From positions 220,752 to 260,402 of the forward strand of contig BMAT01009677.1 in NCBI GenBank assembly GCA_019649035.1: a stretch of DNA of 39,651 bases. The letters are read 5' to 3'. Positions 36,901-39,651 of this stretch are shown piece after piece. Numbering within the stretch: the stretch's first letter is position 1; every line of letters starts with the position of its first letter. Both the position numbers and the translations under genes were made by a program. The notes under the pieces were generated by a model that was not told where the DNA came from, did not search any database, and saw only the letters and a program-made list of their open reading frames with translations. This DNA comes from Elysia marginata (lineage: Eukaryota > Mollusca > Gastropoda > Plakobranchidae).

Positions 36901-37722
36901 CAGTTTTAAGTTCCAGCGTATCCATCTCTTTCACTCAGTAATTTTATTAGCATATAGAAATCTACAGCCAAAATCTCAAAAACGAAAAAAAAACCATCTA
37001 TGATTTAGTTTCAAATGATTAGATTTTGGCGCATGTCCATAGAATGATAAATTAGGCTTACCCTACCTATCAACACAAACTATAAGGGGGGAGGGGGGTA
37101 GCCATAGTCCAAACCTGCAGTGCTTGGCAAATTTTTGTAAATCTAGGATATTGGAAAATAACATTAGCAAATCAAGATTTTGTGATAATTAGAATTTTCC
37201 TTGCTGTTTACCTGATTTACATTCATGCTGTCTTACATTTTTATTAGTGTGTTACTTTTTTCTTTATATTTTCTAAACCACGGAGTGAAAAGATATAAGC
37301 AAAAAGTTGTATTAGTTTTTTATTCATTAATCTTTTTTTTATTTCTTTATTTCTTAGTTTTGAGAAATATGTTTATATGTCTTAGAGAAGACCTTTGAGT
37401 TTGATCTTAAAAATTAGTGTGCTCACTAAAAGTATTTTTTATTATTTATAAAACTTAGACCAACCTGTAAATTAAATAAATTTTTTTACGTATTTCAGAT
37501 TCGTCATGCTAGTGTTGAGAGACTATTAGACCGACTCACAGACCTGCGCTTCCTGAGCATCGACTTCCTGAACACATTCTTGTTGACGTATCGTGTTTTT
37601 ACTACCGGTCAGACCTTATTAGAGGCACTCAGAAAAGTCTACAAGAGTCATGAGGGTGGTGCTCACAGTGACAGTGTTGGTGGTAGTCAGCTAAACACCA
37701 GTCTCACTTCTGTAGCCGCTCA
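5895..37722 (+). CDS. RASGRF: RasGRF-like Ras/Rac guanine nucleotide exchange factor, partial (12 exons plus 1 probable microexon)
   Basis: The exons join as 5895-6010, 7157-7294, 7741-7820, 9553-9746, 10226-10336, 10677-10794, 17950-18122, 27626-27704, (28835-28858), 29235-29446, 31072-31154, 36160-36235 and 37499-37722. Splice phases agree at every junction and give 534 codons plus 2 nt (542 with the microexon). In order I see an IQ motif (residues 1-12), DH (about 35-250), PH (about 255-405), a linker, and the start of the REM domain (about 436-534). This is the RasGRF1/2 architecture and no other RasGEF family has it. Family knowledge: these proteins are activated by Ca2+/calmodulin at the IQ motif, use DH-PH toward Rac and CDC25 toward Ras, and act at neuronal membranes. 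The N-terminal PH-coiled coil and C-terminal CDC25 parts are outside the window. Recall of DH wording favours RASGRF2, but an invertebrate copy may be co-orthologous to both vertebrate genes. Confidence 0.95.
6011..7156 (+). other. RasGRF intron (IQ to DH)
   Basis: 1.15 kb between donor gtaaat and acceptor aatcag. AT-rich, with no repeat or embedded gene that I can see. Confidence 0.85.
7157..7294 (+). CDS. RASGRF: RasGRF exon: DH domain, first helices (CR1)
   Basis: The 138-bp exon enters after 2 nt and leaves with 2 nt (AG|C = Ser). It encodes 45 full codons beginning [12 protein letters not shown], the DH CR1 helix where the acidic EEEY pattern contacts the GTPase in RhoGEFs. [19 protein letters not shown] follows and is essentially invariant in RasGRF1/2. 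Acceptor is tcaatcag. Donor is AACAG|gtctga, which lacks the usual purine at +3 and so looks weak. The initial Met codon is internal and not a start: the upstream exon joins in frame to give IVF-S-MVEC. Skipping this 138-bp exon would keep the frame but remove CR1. Confidence 0.96.
7295..7740 (+). other. RasGRF intron within DH
   Basis: 446 bp between the weak donor gtctga and acceptor tcctcag. Nothing else is visible in it. Confidence 0.88.
7741..7820 (+). CDS. RASGRF: RasGRF exon: DH domain, second segment
   Basis: The 80-bp exon has a strong pyrimidine-rich acceptor (tttttttgtcctcag) and donor gtgaga. It encodes 26 codons, [10 protein letters not shown]...[10 protein letters not shown], matching the vertebrate RasGRF stretch that links the first DH helices to the DLFD motif. 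The exon enters with 1 nt completing Ser (AG|C) and leaves with 1 nt (G|GT = Gly; vertebrate proteins, as I recall them, have Ala here). The frame is open throughout and both junction phases fit the neighbours. Confidence 0.95.
7821..9552 (+). other. RasGRF intron within DH, with purine and pyrimidine tracts
   Basis: 1.73 kb. It holds a purine-rich GA segment (about 7865-8040), a consensus TGACGTCA at 8116-8123, a CT/T-rich stretch (9124-9172) and a long GAA-rich tract (9301-9436) close to the acceptor. No exon is seen inside. Confidence 0.85.
9301..9436 (+). repeat. GAA-rich interrupted trinucleotide tract
   Basis: 136 bp of GAA repeats interrupted by CAA and one TAAA. It is nearly all purine apart from the interruptions, preceded by a pyrimidine-rich stretch (9124-9172). 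It sits 116 bp upstream of the DH exon acceptor. The open Glu-rich frame across it is a by-product of the repeat. Confidence 0.95.
9553..9746 (+). CDS. RASGRF: RasGRF exon: DH domain core
   Basis: The 194-bp exon has acceptor ttctgtgcag and donor gtaata, entering with 2 nt and ending in phase 0. It encodes 64 codons from [20 protein letters not shown] through [19 protein letters not shown]. This is the central DH helix bundle and is highly conserved with RASGRF1/2; TFLTYP precedes the [11 protein letters not shown] helix of the next exon. The conserved Phe of vertebrate MFQIPRY is His here (MHQ-VPRY). The acceptor lies 116 bp downstream of a 136-bp GAA-rich tract. An open frame from 9525 runs into this exon through the acceptor, but its first residues are intronic. 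Confidence 0.97.
9747..10225 (+). other. RasGRF intron within DH
   Basis: 479 bp of AT-rich sequence between donor gtaata and acceptor ttcttcag. No further feature is seen. Confidence 0.88.
10226..10336 (+). CDS. RASGRF: RasGRF exon: DH domain, conserved region 3 helix
   Basis: The 111-bp exon is phase 0 to phase 0 (37 codons), with acceptor attcttcag and donor gtgagt. It encodes [20 protein letters not shown], then [17 protein letters not shown]. The PRYxxxLxELL(x)HTP pattern is the hallmark of the DH CR3/alpha-5 region that binds the switch regions of Rho GTPases. Conservation with the vertebrate protein is nearly complete, including [23 protein letters not shown] in pieces. An open frame from 10079 reaches this exon but its first 49 codons are intron. 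Confidence 0.97.
10337..10676 (+). other. RasGRF intron within DH
   Basis: 340 bp between donor gtgagt and acceptor tttttcag. No further feature is seen. Confidence 0.88.
10677..10794 (+). CDS. RASGRF: RasGRF exon: end of DH domain
   Basis: The 118-bp exon has acceptor tgcttttttcag and donor CAAG|gtgggt, entering in phase 0 and leaving with 1 nt. It encodes [20 protein letters not shown], then [19 protein letters not shown]. This is the last DH helix and the DH-PH junction, almost identical to vertebrate RASGRF2. The trailing G joins GT of the exon at 17950 to give Gly (RQ-G-PLL), matching vertebrate RQGSLIQ. A 7.2-kb intron follows, much longer than the five introns before it. Confidence 0.97.
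10961..11130 (+). repeat. CT-rich microsatellite
   Basis: Interrupted (CT)n over about 170 bp. Confidence 0.9.
11454..11611 (+). repeat. (TCTA)n array containing an assembly gap
   Basis: TCTA/TCTG units flank 107 unknown bases (N at 11470-11576). The true array length is unknown. Confidence 0.9.
11470..11576. other. Assembly gap (107 N)
   Basis: A run of unknown bases inside a TCTA array, probably a collapsed microsatellite. Confidence 0.99.
11646..11744 (+). repeat. TCTA/TCTG microsatellite
   Basis: Mixed TCTA, TCTG and CTGC units, probably an extension of the preceding array. Confidence 0.9.
11955..12230. repeat. Diverged dispersed repeat, copy 1
   Basis: Starts near GTTGGATATCGCAATTTT (11961) and includes ACTGGTTGCGAGGGTTGTCAAGAG near 12176-12200 (adjoining pieces ACTGGTTGCGAGG and GTTGTCAAGAG). 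Similar blocks in the same order and spacing occur at 34856-35082. Class unknown. Confidence 0.4.
12780..12985 (+). promoter_or_regulatory. CpG-dense patch in intron, possible internal promoter
   Basis: By my count about 14 CpGs lie within roughly 200 bp, including GTCGAGCGCGTGCG, followed by GTGAGTGAGAG repeats and a CT tract. The background is CpG-poor. It has no assigned function and could also be an old GC-rich repeat. Confidence 0.2.
13011..13066 (+). repeat. (CT)n microsatellite
   Basis: Almost pure CT, with one CTGCTCTG interruption. Confidence 0.92.
13340..13394 (+). repeat. (CTAT)n microsatellite
   Basis: CTAT and CTATC units with decay at both ends. Confidence 0.85.
13930..14110 (+). 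promoter_or_regulatory. CpG-dense patch with CRE and NRF1-like sites
   Basis: About 14 CpGs in 180 bp. It contains TGACGTCA (13971-13978, the CREB/ATF consensus), a CTGCGTCA variant and GCATGCGCAC (NRF1-like). The combination is typical of TATA-less promoters. No downstream start codon or first exon could be fixed. Confidence 0.3.
14353..14404 (+). repeat. (CT)n microsatellite
   Basis: A pure CT run from about 14361 with a degenerate left edge. Confidence 0.92.
15780..16504 (+). promoter_or_regulatory. CpG-rich patch followed by an ATG in good context
   Basis: About 33 CpGs in 720 bp, densest at 15830-15970. It is followed by TCACCATGA at 16391, which opens a 36-codon frame ([12 protein letters not shown]...) ending at 16504. 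Possible donors are CCG|gtagtt (16469, phase 0) and AA|gtgaaa (16501, phase 2). Neither matches the phase of the next exon (17950). Use as a RasGRF first exon would need that exon skipped, or a separate transcript. Confidence 0.25.
17336..17564. mobile_element. MITE-like inverted-repeat element upstream of the PH exon
   Basis: The left arm (17336-17369, containing GGATTTCCGCAGAGGGGCAC) and the reverse complement of the right arm (17530-17564) match at about 20 of 24 core positions. Inside is a direct repeat: TGAGAAAGCAGCAAATTCGA occurs at 17397-17416 and 17481-17500, and similarity continues past both copies (GGCCTGAGCAT and GGTCCGAGCAT). About 230 bp with no coding capacity. Target-site duplications are not clear. 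Confidence 0.5.
17950..18122 (+). CDS. RASGRF: RasGRF exon: start of second PH domain
   Basis: The 173-bp exon enters with 2 nt and ends in phase 0 (57 codons), with donor gtaagt. It encodes [20 protein letters not shown], then [20 protein letters not shown] and GRLHLAK. These are PH strands beta-1 to beta-3; [14 protein letters not shown] and the KLHL-like GRLHLAK are the family's PH core. The 3' splice site is unusual: its pyrimidine tract is almost pure C (17921-17948) rather than U-rich. Two inverted-repeat elements lie close by, 385 bp upstream and about 120 bp downstream. Skipping this exon would shift the frame. Confidence 0.95.
18244..18464. mobile_element. MITE-like inverted-repeat element downstream of the PH exon
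   Basis: AAGGATTTCCACAGGCGGGT (18244-18263) matches the reverse complement of 18445-18464 at 17 of 20 positions. The arms share the GATTTCC.CAG..GGG core with the element at 17336-17564, and the overall length (about 220 bp) is similar. The two are probably relatives. There is no coding capacity; a 104-codon minus-strand open frame partly inside (18333-18647) looks fortuitous. Confidence 0.45.
20391..20443 (+). repeat. (CT)n microsatellite
   Basis: CT units with two CTGT interruptions, immediately upstream of the CpG-dense patch at 20490. Confidence 0.92.
20490..21185 (+). promoter_or_regulatory. CpG island-like patch ending in a candidate first coding exon
   Basis: I count about 44 CpGs in 20461-21060, against 1 in the control stretch 30001-30600. 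The patch ends with TCACCATGGGC, an optimal Kozak context (ATG at 21165), and five full codons later a donor-like CGG|gtaatg (21182). ATG to donor reads Met-Gly-Leu-Lys-His plus 2 nt, i.e. phase 2. The only downstream RasGRF acceptor in the window with that phase is 36160, the start of the REM domain, where it would complete Gly. An internal promoter for a REM-CDC25 short form is possible but unproven. Confidence 0.35.
21849..21857 (+). CDS. Candidate 9-nt microexon in the PH-domain intron
   Basis: A strong pyrimidine tract ending in tgtgtccacag is followed by CAATTACAG and then gttagt. The nine bases are flanked by plausible acceptor and donor sites. They lie between exons that meet in phase 0, so inclusion would add Gln-Leu-Gln to the PH domain without changing the frame. 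No homologue is recognised, and matches of this kind can arise by chance in a 9.5-kb intron. No transcript evidence is available. Confidence 0.25.
22299..22358 (+). mobile_element. tRNA-like fragment, possible old SINE head
   Basis: TAGGGCGGTGGTAGAGCACTAGTC resembles a tRNA 5' half and box A (given here as adjoining pieces: TAGGGCGGTGG, TAGAGCACTAGTC). GAGGTTC, seven bases later followed by GCCC, could be a decayed box B. No pairing acceptor stem is seen. Confidence 0.3.
22850..22869. repeat. Perfect 20-bp palindrome
   Basis: TGTACACTGTACAGTGTACA equals its own reverse complement over all 20 bases, with no spacer. It could be a dimeric protein-binding site or a cruciform. No function is assigned. 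Confidence 0.9.
23994..24075 (+). repeat. CT/CTGT microsatellite
   Basis: CTGT units grade into pure CT. Confidence 0.92.
24785..24865 (+). repeat. (CTAT)n array containing an assembly gap
   Basis: N at 24795-24819 followed by ten CTAT units. The length is unresolved. Confidence 0.9.
24795..24819. other. Assembly gap (25 N)
   Basis: A run of unknown bases at the left edge of a CTAT array. Confidence 0.99.
25065..25300. other. Unexplained GC-richer island in the PH intron
   Basis: About 235 bp with roughly balanced base composition and about ten CpGs. Open frames run across it on both strands (25087-25296 plus, 25040-25255 minus). I recognise no protein and see no convincing exon boundaries. 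Confidence 0.3.
26005..26047 (+). repeat. (GA)n microsatellite
   Basis: A pure GA run at the end of a purine-rich block starting near 25800. It is one of few purine tracts on this strand. Confidence 0.92.
26355..26465 (+). repeat. CT then (CTAT)n microsatellite
   Basis: CTGT/CT units followed by pure CTAT. It lies 308 bp after the (GA)n run, so the two are complementary in an RNA. Confidence 0.92.
26565..26599 (+). repeat. T35 homopolymer
   Basis: 35 consecutive T. It could be the poly-A tail of a minus-strand retroposon lying to its right, but no body is recognised. Confidence 0.9.
27626..27704 (+). CDS. RASGRF: RasGRF exon: PH domain, middle strands
   Basis: The 79-bp exon has acceptor ggttccacag and a perfect donor gtaagt, entering in phase 0 and leaving with 1 nt. 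It encodes [19 protein letters not shown] followed by an aromatic-acidic stretch [21 protein letters not shown] aligns with vertebrate GGVLSLIQCTLIEEP. The FFFDEE segment starts a PH loop that is longer than in vertebrates. The exon sits 9.5 kb from its upstream neighbour. Confidence 0.94.
27953..28020 (+). repeat. (CT)n microsatellite
   Basis: CT units grading into CCCT. Confidence 0.9.
28325..28412 (+). repeat. CTGT/CTAT-rich low complexity
   Basis: Degenerate TCTGTCTC units. Confidence 0.8.
28835..28858 (+). CDS. RASGRF: Probable 24-nt RasGRF microexon in a PH-domain loop
   Basis: A T-rich acceptor (tttttttcatcaccag) and donor GAG|gtaggt bracket 24 bases. The exon upstream ends with 1 nt and the exon at 29235 needs 2 nt, so a phase 1-1 insert of 24 bases keeps the frame. 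It reads Thr-Leu-Leu-Ala-Asp-Ala-Glu-Arg, then completes Ala instead of Thr at the next junction. The insert falls in the enlarged loop between PH strands. Size, phase and paired splice sites fit a cassette microexon of the kind used in neuronal genes. Residue conservation cannot be judged here. Confidence 0.55.
28859..29234 (+). other. RasGRF intron downstream of the microexon
   Basis: 376 bp between donor gtaggt and acceptor actcaccag. It contains a 2 x 45-bp tandem duplication (28986-29075) that carries a splice-acceptor-like T tract plus CAG. Confidence 0.75.
28986..29075. repeat. 45-bp tandem duplication, 2 copies
   Basis: Copies at 28986-29030 and 29031-29075 are identical except for one base (TTTTTTTCAG against TTTTTTTTAG near the end). 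The near identity points to a recent event. It lies between the 24-nt microexon and the next PH exon. Confidence 0.9.
29235..29446 (+). CDS. RASGRF: RasGRF exon: PH-domain loop, last strands and C-terminal helix
   Basis: The 212-bp exon has acceptor gactcaccag and donor gtgagc, entering with 2 nt and ending in phase 0 (70 codons). The first half is a Ser/Gly/Asp-rich loop ([20 protein letters not shown] and on). The second half is conserved: [17 protein letters not shown] and [11 protein letters not shown], equal to vertebrate LDFKI..., FTVVLLA and EKAAWMSDISQ. EKAAW carries the invariant Trp of the PH C-terminal helix. Between IEDP and LDFRL there are 45 residues here (53 with the microexon) against about 16 in the vertebrate proteins as I recall them. 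Confidence 0.95.
29447..31071 (+). other. RasGRF intron (PH to linker)
   Basis: 1.63 kb of AT-rich, CpG-poor sequence; by my count 30001-30600 has a single CpG. No repeat or gene is recognised. Confidence 0.85.
31072..31154 (+). CDS. RASGRF: RasGRF exon: PH-REM linker
   Basis: The 83-bp exon has acceptor tgcatttcag and donor gtagga, entering in phase 0 and leaving with 2 nt. It encodes [20 protein letters not shown] followed by VTMPQSV. The start matches vertebrate CVDNIRCNGLM and VTMPQ matches VTVPHM; the middle is a Ser-rich run that may be a phosphorylation target (inference). The trailing AG joins G of the next exon to give Arg before SDPKLF. Confidence 0.92.
31885..31955. repeat. Partial copy of the same dispersed repeat
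   Basis: CTCATCTGGACTGGTAGCAA followed by GACATTGTTTT matches the end block of the 34856 copy (CTCATTTGGACTGATTGCGA, GACGTTTT). The 5' part of the repeat is not recognisable here. Confidence 0.3.
34856..35082. repeat. Diverged dispersed repeat, copy 2
   Basis: Begins GTTGGATGTTGCAATTTTC and ends GACTGATTGCGAGACGTTTT then GACAGG. The two landmark blocks are about 203 bp apart, against about 219 bp in the copy at 11955. Confidence 0.4.
36160..36235 (+). CDS. RASGRF: RasGRF exon: entry to REM (RasGEF-N) domain
   Basis: The 76-bp exon has acceptor tctccacag and enters with 1 nt, ending in phase 0. It encodes [20 protein letters not shown] then CKVPQ, nearly the same as vertebrate [25 protein letters not shown] in its second half. 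The donor CTCAG|gtctgt has a pyrimidine at +3, weaker than the other donors except the one at 7295. Skipping would shift the frame. The intron upstream is 5.0 kb. Confidence 0.95.
36236..37498 (+). other. RasGRF intron within REM
   Basis: 1.26 kb with pyrimidine-rich sequence (36520-36640), one ambiguous base (36696) and a short G6AG6 run near 37086. No gene is seen. Confidence 0.85.
37499..37722 (+). CDS. RASGRF: RasGRF exon: REM (RasGEF-N) domain
   Basis: The exon enters in phase 0 after acceptor tatttcag and encodes [20 protein letters not shown], then [20 protein letters not shown]. This is the most conserved part of REM in RasGRFs (vertebrate [32 protein letters not shown], given here in overlapping pieces). 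After KVYKS the sequence departs into a Gly/Ser/His-rich run unlike the vertebrate family. I place the donor at CTCA|gtgagt (37723), leaving 2 nt. Without splicing there, the frame meets a TGA at once (GCT CAG TGA), so the donor is required for the protein to continue to CDC25. The 3' boundary is less certain than the 5' one. Confidence 0.92.
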
Positions 37723-38076
37723 GTGAGTCCTTTTAGGTTAAATGAAAAGGAATTTTTAGTTTAGGTCTATGGAAACTGTTGAAACAGTAAATCGTTTTTG
37801 GAAGTTTTCTTTTCAAAGATATTTCTTTTCAGTGTTAAAATTAAAACGTTATTTGAGTTAGTGCTGTGTCTAACAGAAAAGTATATACTGGAAAGGTGTA
37901 ATGAACAAAATATATGTAACAAGTCACCTTTATTATTTGCAACACCAATCTGATACACAATCATAATCAGTATCATCAAGTGCCATGCAGTGAAACTTGG
38001 ATGATCATGTCCTTTCACACTTCTCAATCTTTTGATGCTCCCTAAGTCTCCATCACCCTTCCTTTGTCAAGTCTTT

Positions 38077-38262
38077 GGGGCAGCCATGCTCAGTCGTTAG
38101 GGCACCAGGTGTGTGCTACGGCAGTTGCGGGTTTGATTCCCAACCTGACTGATGTTGTAATTGCCTTAGGAAAGAAATTTATCCAAACTTTTCTCAGTCA
38201 ACCCACAGTTATACTTGTCACTGGCTAATGGCTGTGCTGGAAATTTATGGAATGTTAGTATT
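38077..38262 (+). mobile_element. tRNA-derived SINE
   Basis: A tRNA-like head carries box A (TGCTCAGTCGTTAGGG, 38088-38103) and box B (GGTTTGATTCCC, about 38130-38141), the internal RNA polymerase III promoter. It is followed by a body with a CCTTAGGAAAGAAATTTATCC-like segment, CAACCCA and GAGCGCC. This order resembles the conserved central domain of many marine-invertebrate SINEs (recalled, not searched). The exact 3' end is unclear, and there is no obvious poly-A or target duplication. Confidence 0.6.
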
Positions 38263-39165
38263 TGAGCGCCAAACAGGCTGCAGTACATTGATGCTTCAAA
38301 ATATGAATTGAATTTGCTTTTGTATGTGTCGGCCAGCTGGAGGAAATTTGTAAAGTCTTGAGACTACCTTTGGCGCCTTTAATCTTCGCAAGATGTCTAC
38401 ACTTATTATGTTTTCCGCCAAATATTCCTGTTTTCTTTGAATGTGTAAGTTTTAAACTTCTTATCACATGTCCAAAATAAGTTGCTAGATGTTTGCAAAT
38501 TTTTTTTTATGAGTGATCTTTTGGTTTTTGTGAAATTTAGGACCATTTTTTTAAATTCCCGTACAGCCCCTGATATTCAGAGCATTCTTCTCAAGAACCC
38601 CTGTTTCTATTCTTCCATATTTTTTTTTATTGTGTCTATTCTGAGATTGTCAGCATTTCACATCCAAACATAATGATAGGTTTTATATAGCACTGAAGAG
38701 GTCTGTGTCTTGTTTGGATGCAGGTGTATTTCCTTGTTAGGACCGCTCTCAGTTTCTGAAAGACCATTTTAGCTATTGTTATTTTTGATGATATTTCTCC
38801 TGCATTCTTTCTGTCACTTGAGATAAAGGTTCCTAGGCATTGCTAACATTGTCACTGTTTTAGTTTTATTCTGTTGCGGGTTATGCTTATTTTGGAGGTT
38901 ACCTTATTCCAGCTGACAGTCATACCTTCTGTCTTTTAACTATAATTAAGTTGCGGTCCTTTGTCTCTGCCTTCATTTTCAGCAATTTTCAATAACTGTT
39001 GCAACTCTTTTTCATTTTCTACGTTTAGTAGCGTGTAGTCAGCATATTTAAGGTTGTTTATGTTGTGCTTTCCATTTTTTATACCAAGGTTTTCTTCAAG
39101 GTTTCTCAAGATTTTTTCACTGTTCTGGGAAAAAAGGTCGAGAAAAGCACACAGCCCTATCCTTA
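38262..39165 (-). mobile_element. Degenerate non-LTR retrotransposon (LINE) reverse transcriptase fragment
   Basis: The minus strand, read across several stops and frameshifts, shows reverse-transcriptase landmarks in order: NINNLKYADYTLL (about 39020-39063), LNYS then KTEGM (38921-38952), LGTFISSD (about 38820-38842) and PIIMFGCEM (about 38652-38681). These match the palm, thumb and C-terminal blocks of LINE endonuclease-reverse transcriptases (INNLRYADDTVL, LN.KKTE.M, LG..I..DG, LYGCE.W). The catalytic YADD box (39035-39046) reads YADY, so one catalytic Asp is lost. The copy is 5'-truncated and dead, antisense within the host intron. The clade cannot be fixed without a search. Confidence 0.7.
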
Positions 39166-39575
39166 AGCATAATAAAAATCATGAGGAACTTATTATTAAA
39201 AGTTACTTACTTTGTGGCATGAGGCAGAGATCATTATTTTAAGCCAAGACAGCTGATCTGAGTTTCAGCATGGTTATTATGACAGCATTAGTAGTACAGC
39301 AGGCACTTGTGTCCACTTGATTTTGCAAAAAAATTTTTTTTGTTCCATAAGCATTTTAGGAAGAAATGGTGGGGAAGAAGCAATAGCCTACTCTCTTTTA
39401 CTTGCCTACTTCCATTAAGGCAATGAGATGAATAAGCGATTTCATTACAATTACACCATAAATCAGTTTTGCTGTACAAAAGGCTTTACTAAGCCTGCTT
39501 TTTTATTGAGTTGAAAATGTTAAAGTGAAAAGTCAATACCACCAATCATCTCACTTTCTTCTGTCTAGATATACT

Positions 39576-39651
39576 GGCTCTGTGGCCGGTGTAAGACACT
39601 TGTTTAGAGATCAGGAGGTGCGTGGTTCGATCCCCGGCCGAGCCAAACCAA
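39576..39651 (+). mobile_element. tRNA-like SINE head, cut by the window end
   Basis: A 70-nt tRNA-like sequence has GGCTC (39576-39580) pairing with GAGCC (39640-39644), a box A-like TGTGGCCGGTGTAAGACA and a perfect box B GGTTCGATCCC (39624-39634). The acceptor stem pairs at 6 of 7 positions, but the T stem is poor and no clean anticodon arm is seen. A SINE head is therefore likelier than a working tRNA gene. Its box A region differs from that of the SINE at 38077. Confidence 0.55.

Larger units (their letters stand above)
37723..39651 (+). other. Start of the next RasGRF intron, filled with retroelement remains
   Basis: Sequence after donor gtgagt. It contains a SINE (38077-38262), an antisense LINE fragment (38262-39165) and a tRNA-like SINE head at the window end (39576-39651). 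39170-39560 shows nothing recognisable. Confidence 0.75.

Noticed and set aside
39576-39645. Functional tRNA gene
   Set aside because: Box B and most of the acceptor stem are intact, but the T stem mispairs and no clear anticodon arm is visible. A SINE head is likelier.

Overview
Organism. The window is AT-rich eukaryotic DNA with small exons (76-224 bp), consensus GT-AG introns of 0.3-9.5 kb, dense CT and TATC microsatellites, tRNA-derived SINEs and non-LTR retrotransposon remains. There are no prokaryotic features. The encoded protein is strongly vertebrate-like without being vertebrate. Together this suggests an invertebrate, most likely a lophotrochozoan such as a gastropod mollusc; that assignment is inference.

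The gene. One gene is visible, on the + strand: a Ras-specific guanine nucleotide-releasing factor (RasGRF family; the DH segment looks closest to vertebrate RASGRF2 from memory). Twelve well-supported exons plus one probable 24-nt microexon run from 5895 to 37722. They form one continuous reading frame of 534 residues (542 with the microexon), and every splice phase matches. Domain order is calmodulin-binding IQ motif (5895-6010), DH/RhoGEF (7157-10794), second PH domain (17950-29446), PH-REM linker (31072-31154), and REM/RasGEF-N start (36160-37722). The N-terminal PH domain and coiled coil should lie upstream of 5895; I could not find them in 1-5894. The catalytic CDC25 domain lies beyond the window.

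Region by region. 1-5894 is intron or 5' flank with no recognised exon; it holds a diverged 152-bp tandem duplication. 5895-10794 carries the compact IQ-DH block, with a GAA-rich tract in one intron. 10795-17949 and 18123-27625 are very large introns either side of a single PH exon. They contain several CpG-dense patches that could be internal promoters, one with a CRE-like site and two with an ATG in good Kozak context. Two inverted-repeat (MITE-like) elements of similar terminal sequence closely flank that PH exon. 27626-29446 encodes the rest of the PH domain, with an enlarged loop, a phase-neutral microexon and a 45-bp tandem duplication carrying a 3' splice-site-like motif. 29447-37498 is mostly AT-rich intron. 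37723-39651 holds a SINE, an antisense degraded LINE reverse transcriptase and a second tRNA-like SINE head cut by the window edge.

Function. By family knowledge the protein couples Ca2+/calmodulin (IQ) to Rac activation (DH-PH) and Ras activation (REM-CDC25). The non-coding findings bear on how isoforms of it could be made: internal promoters, microexons, and inverted repeats around an exon.
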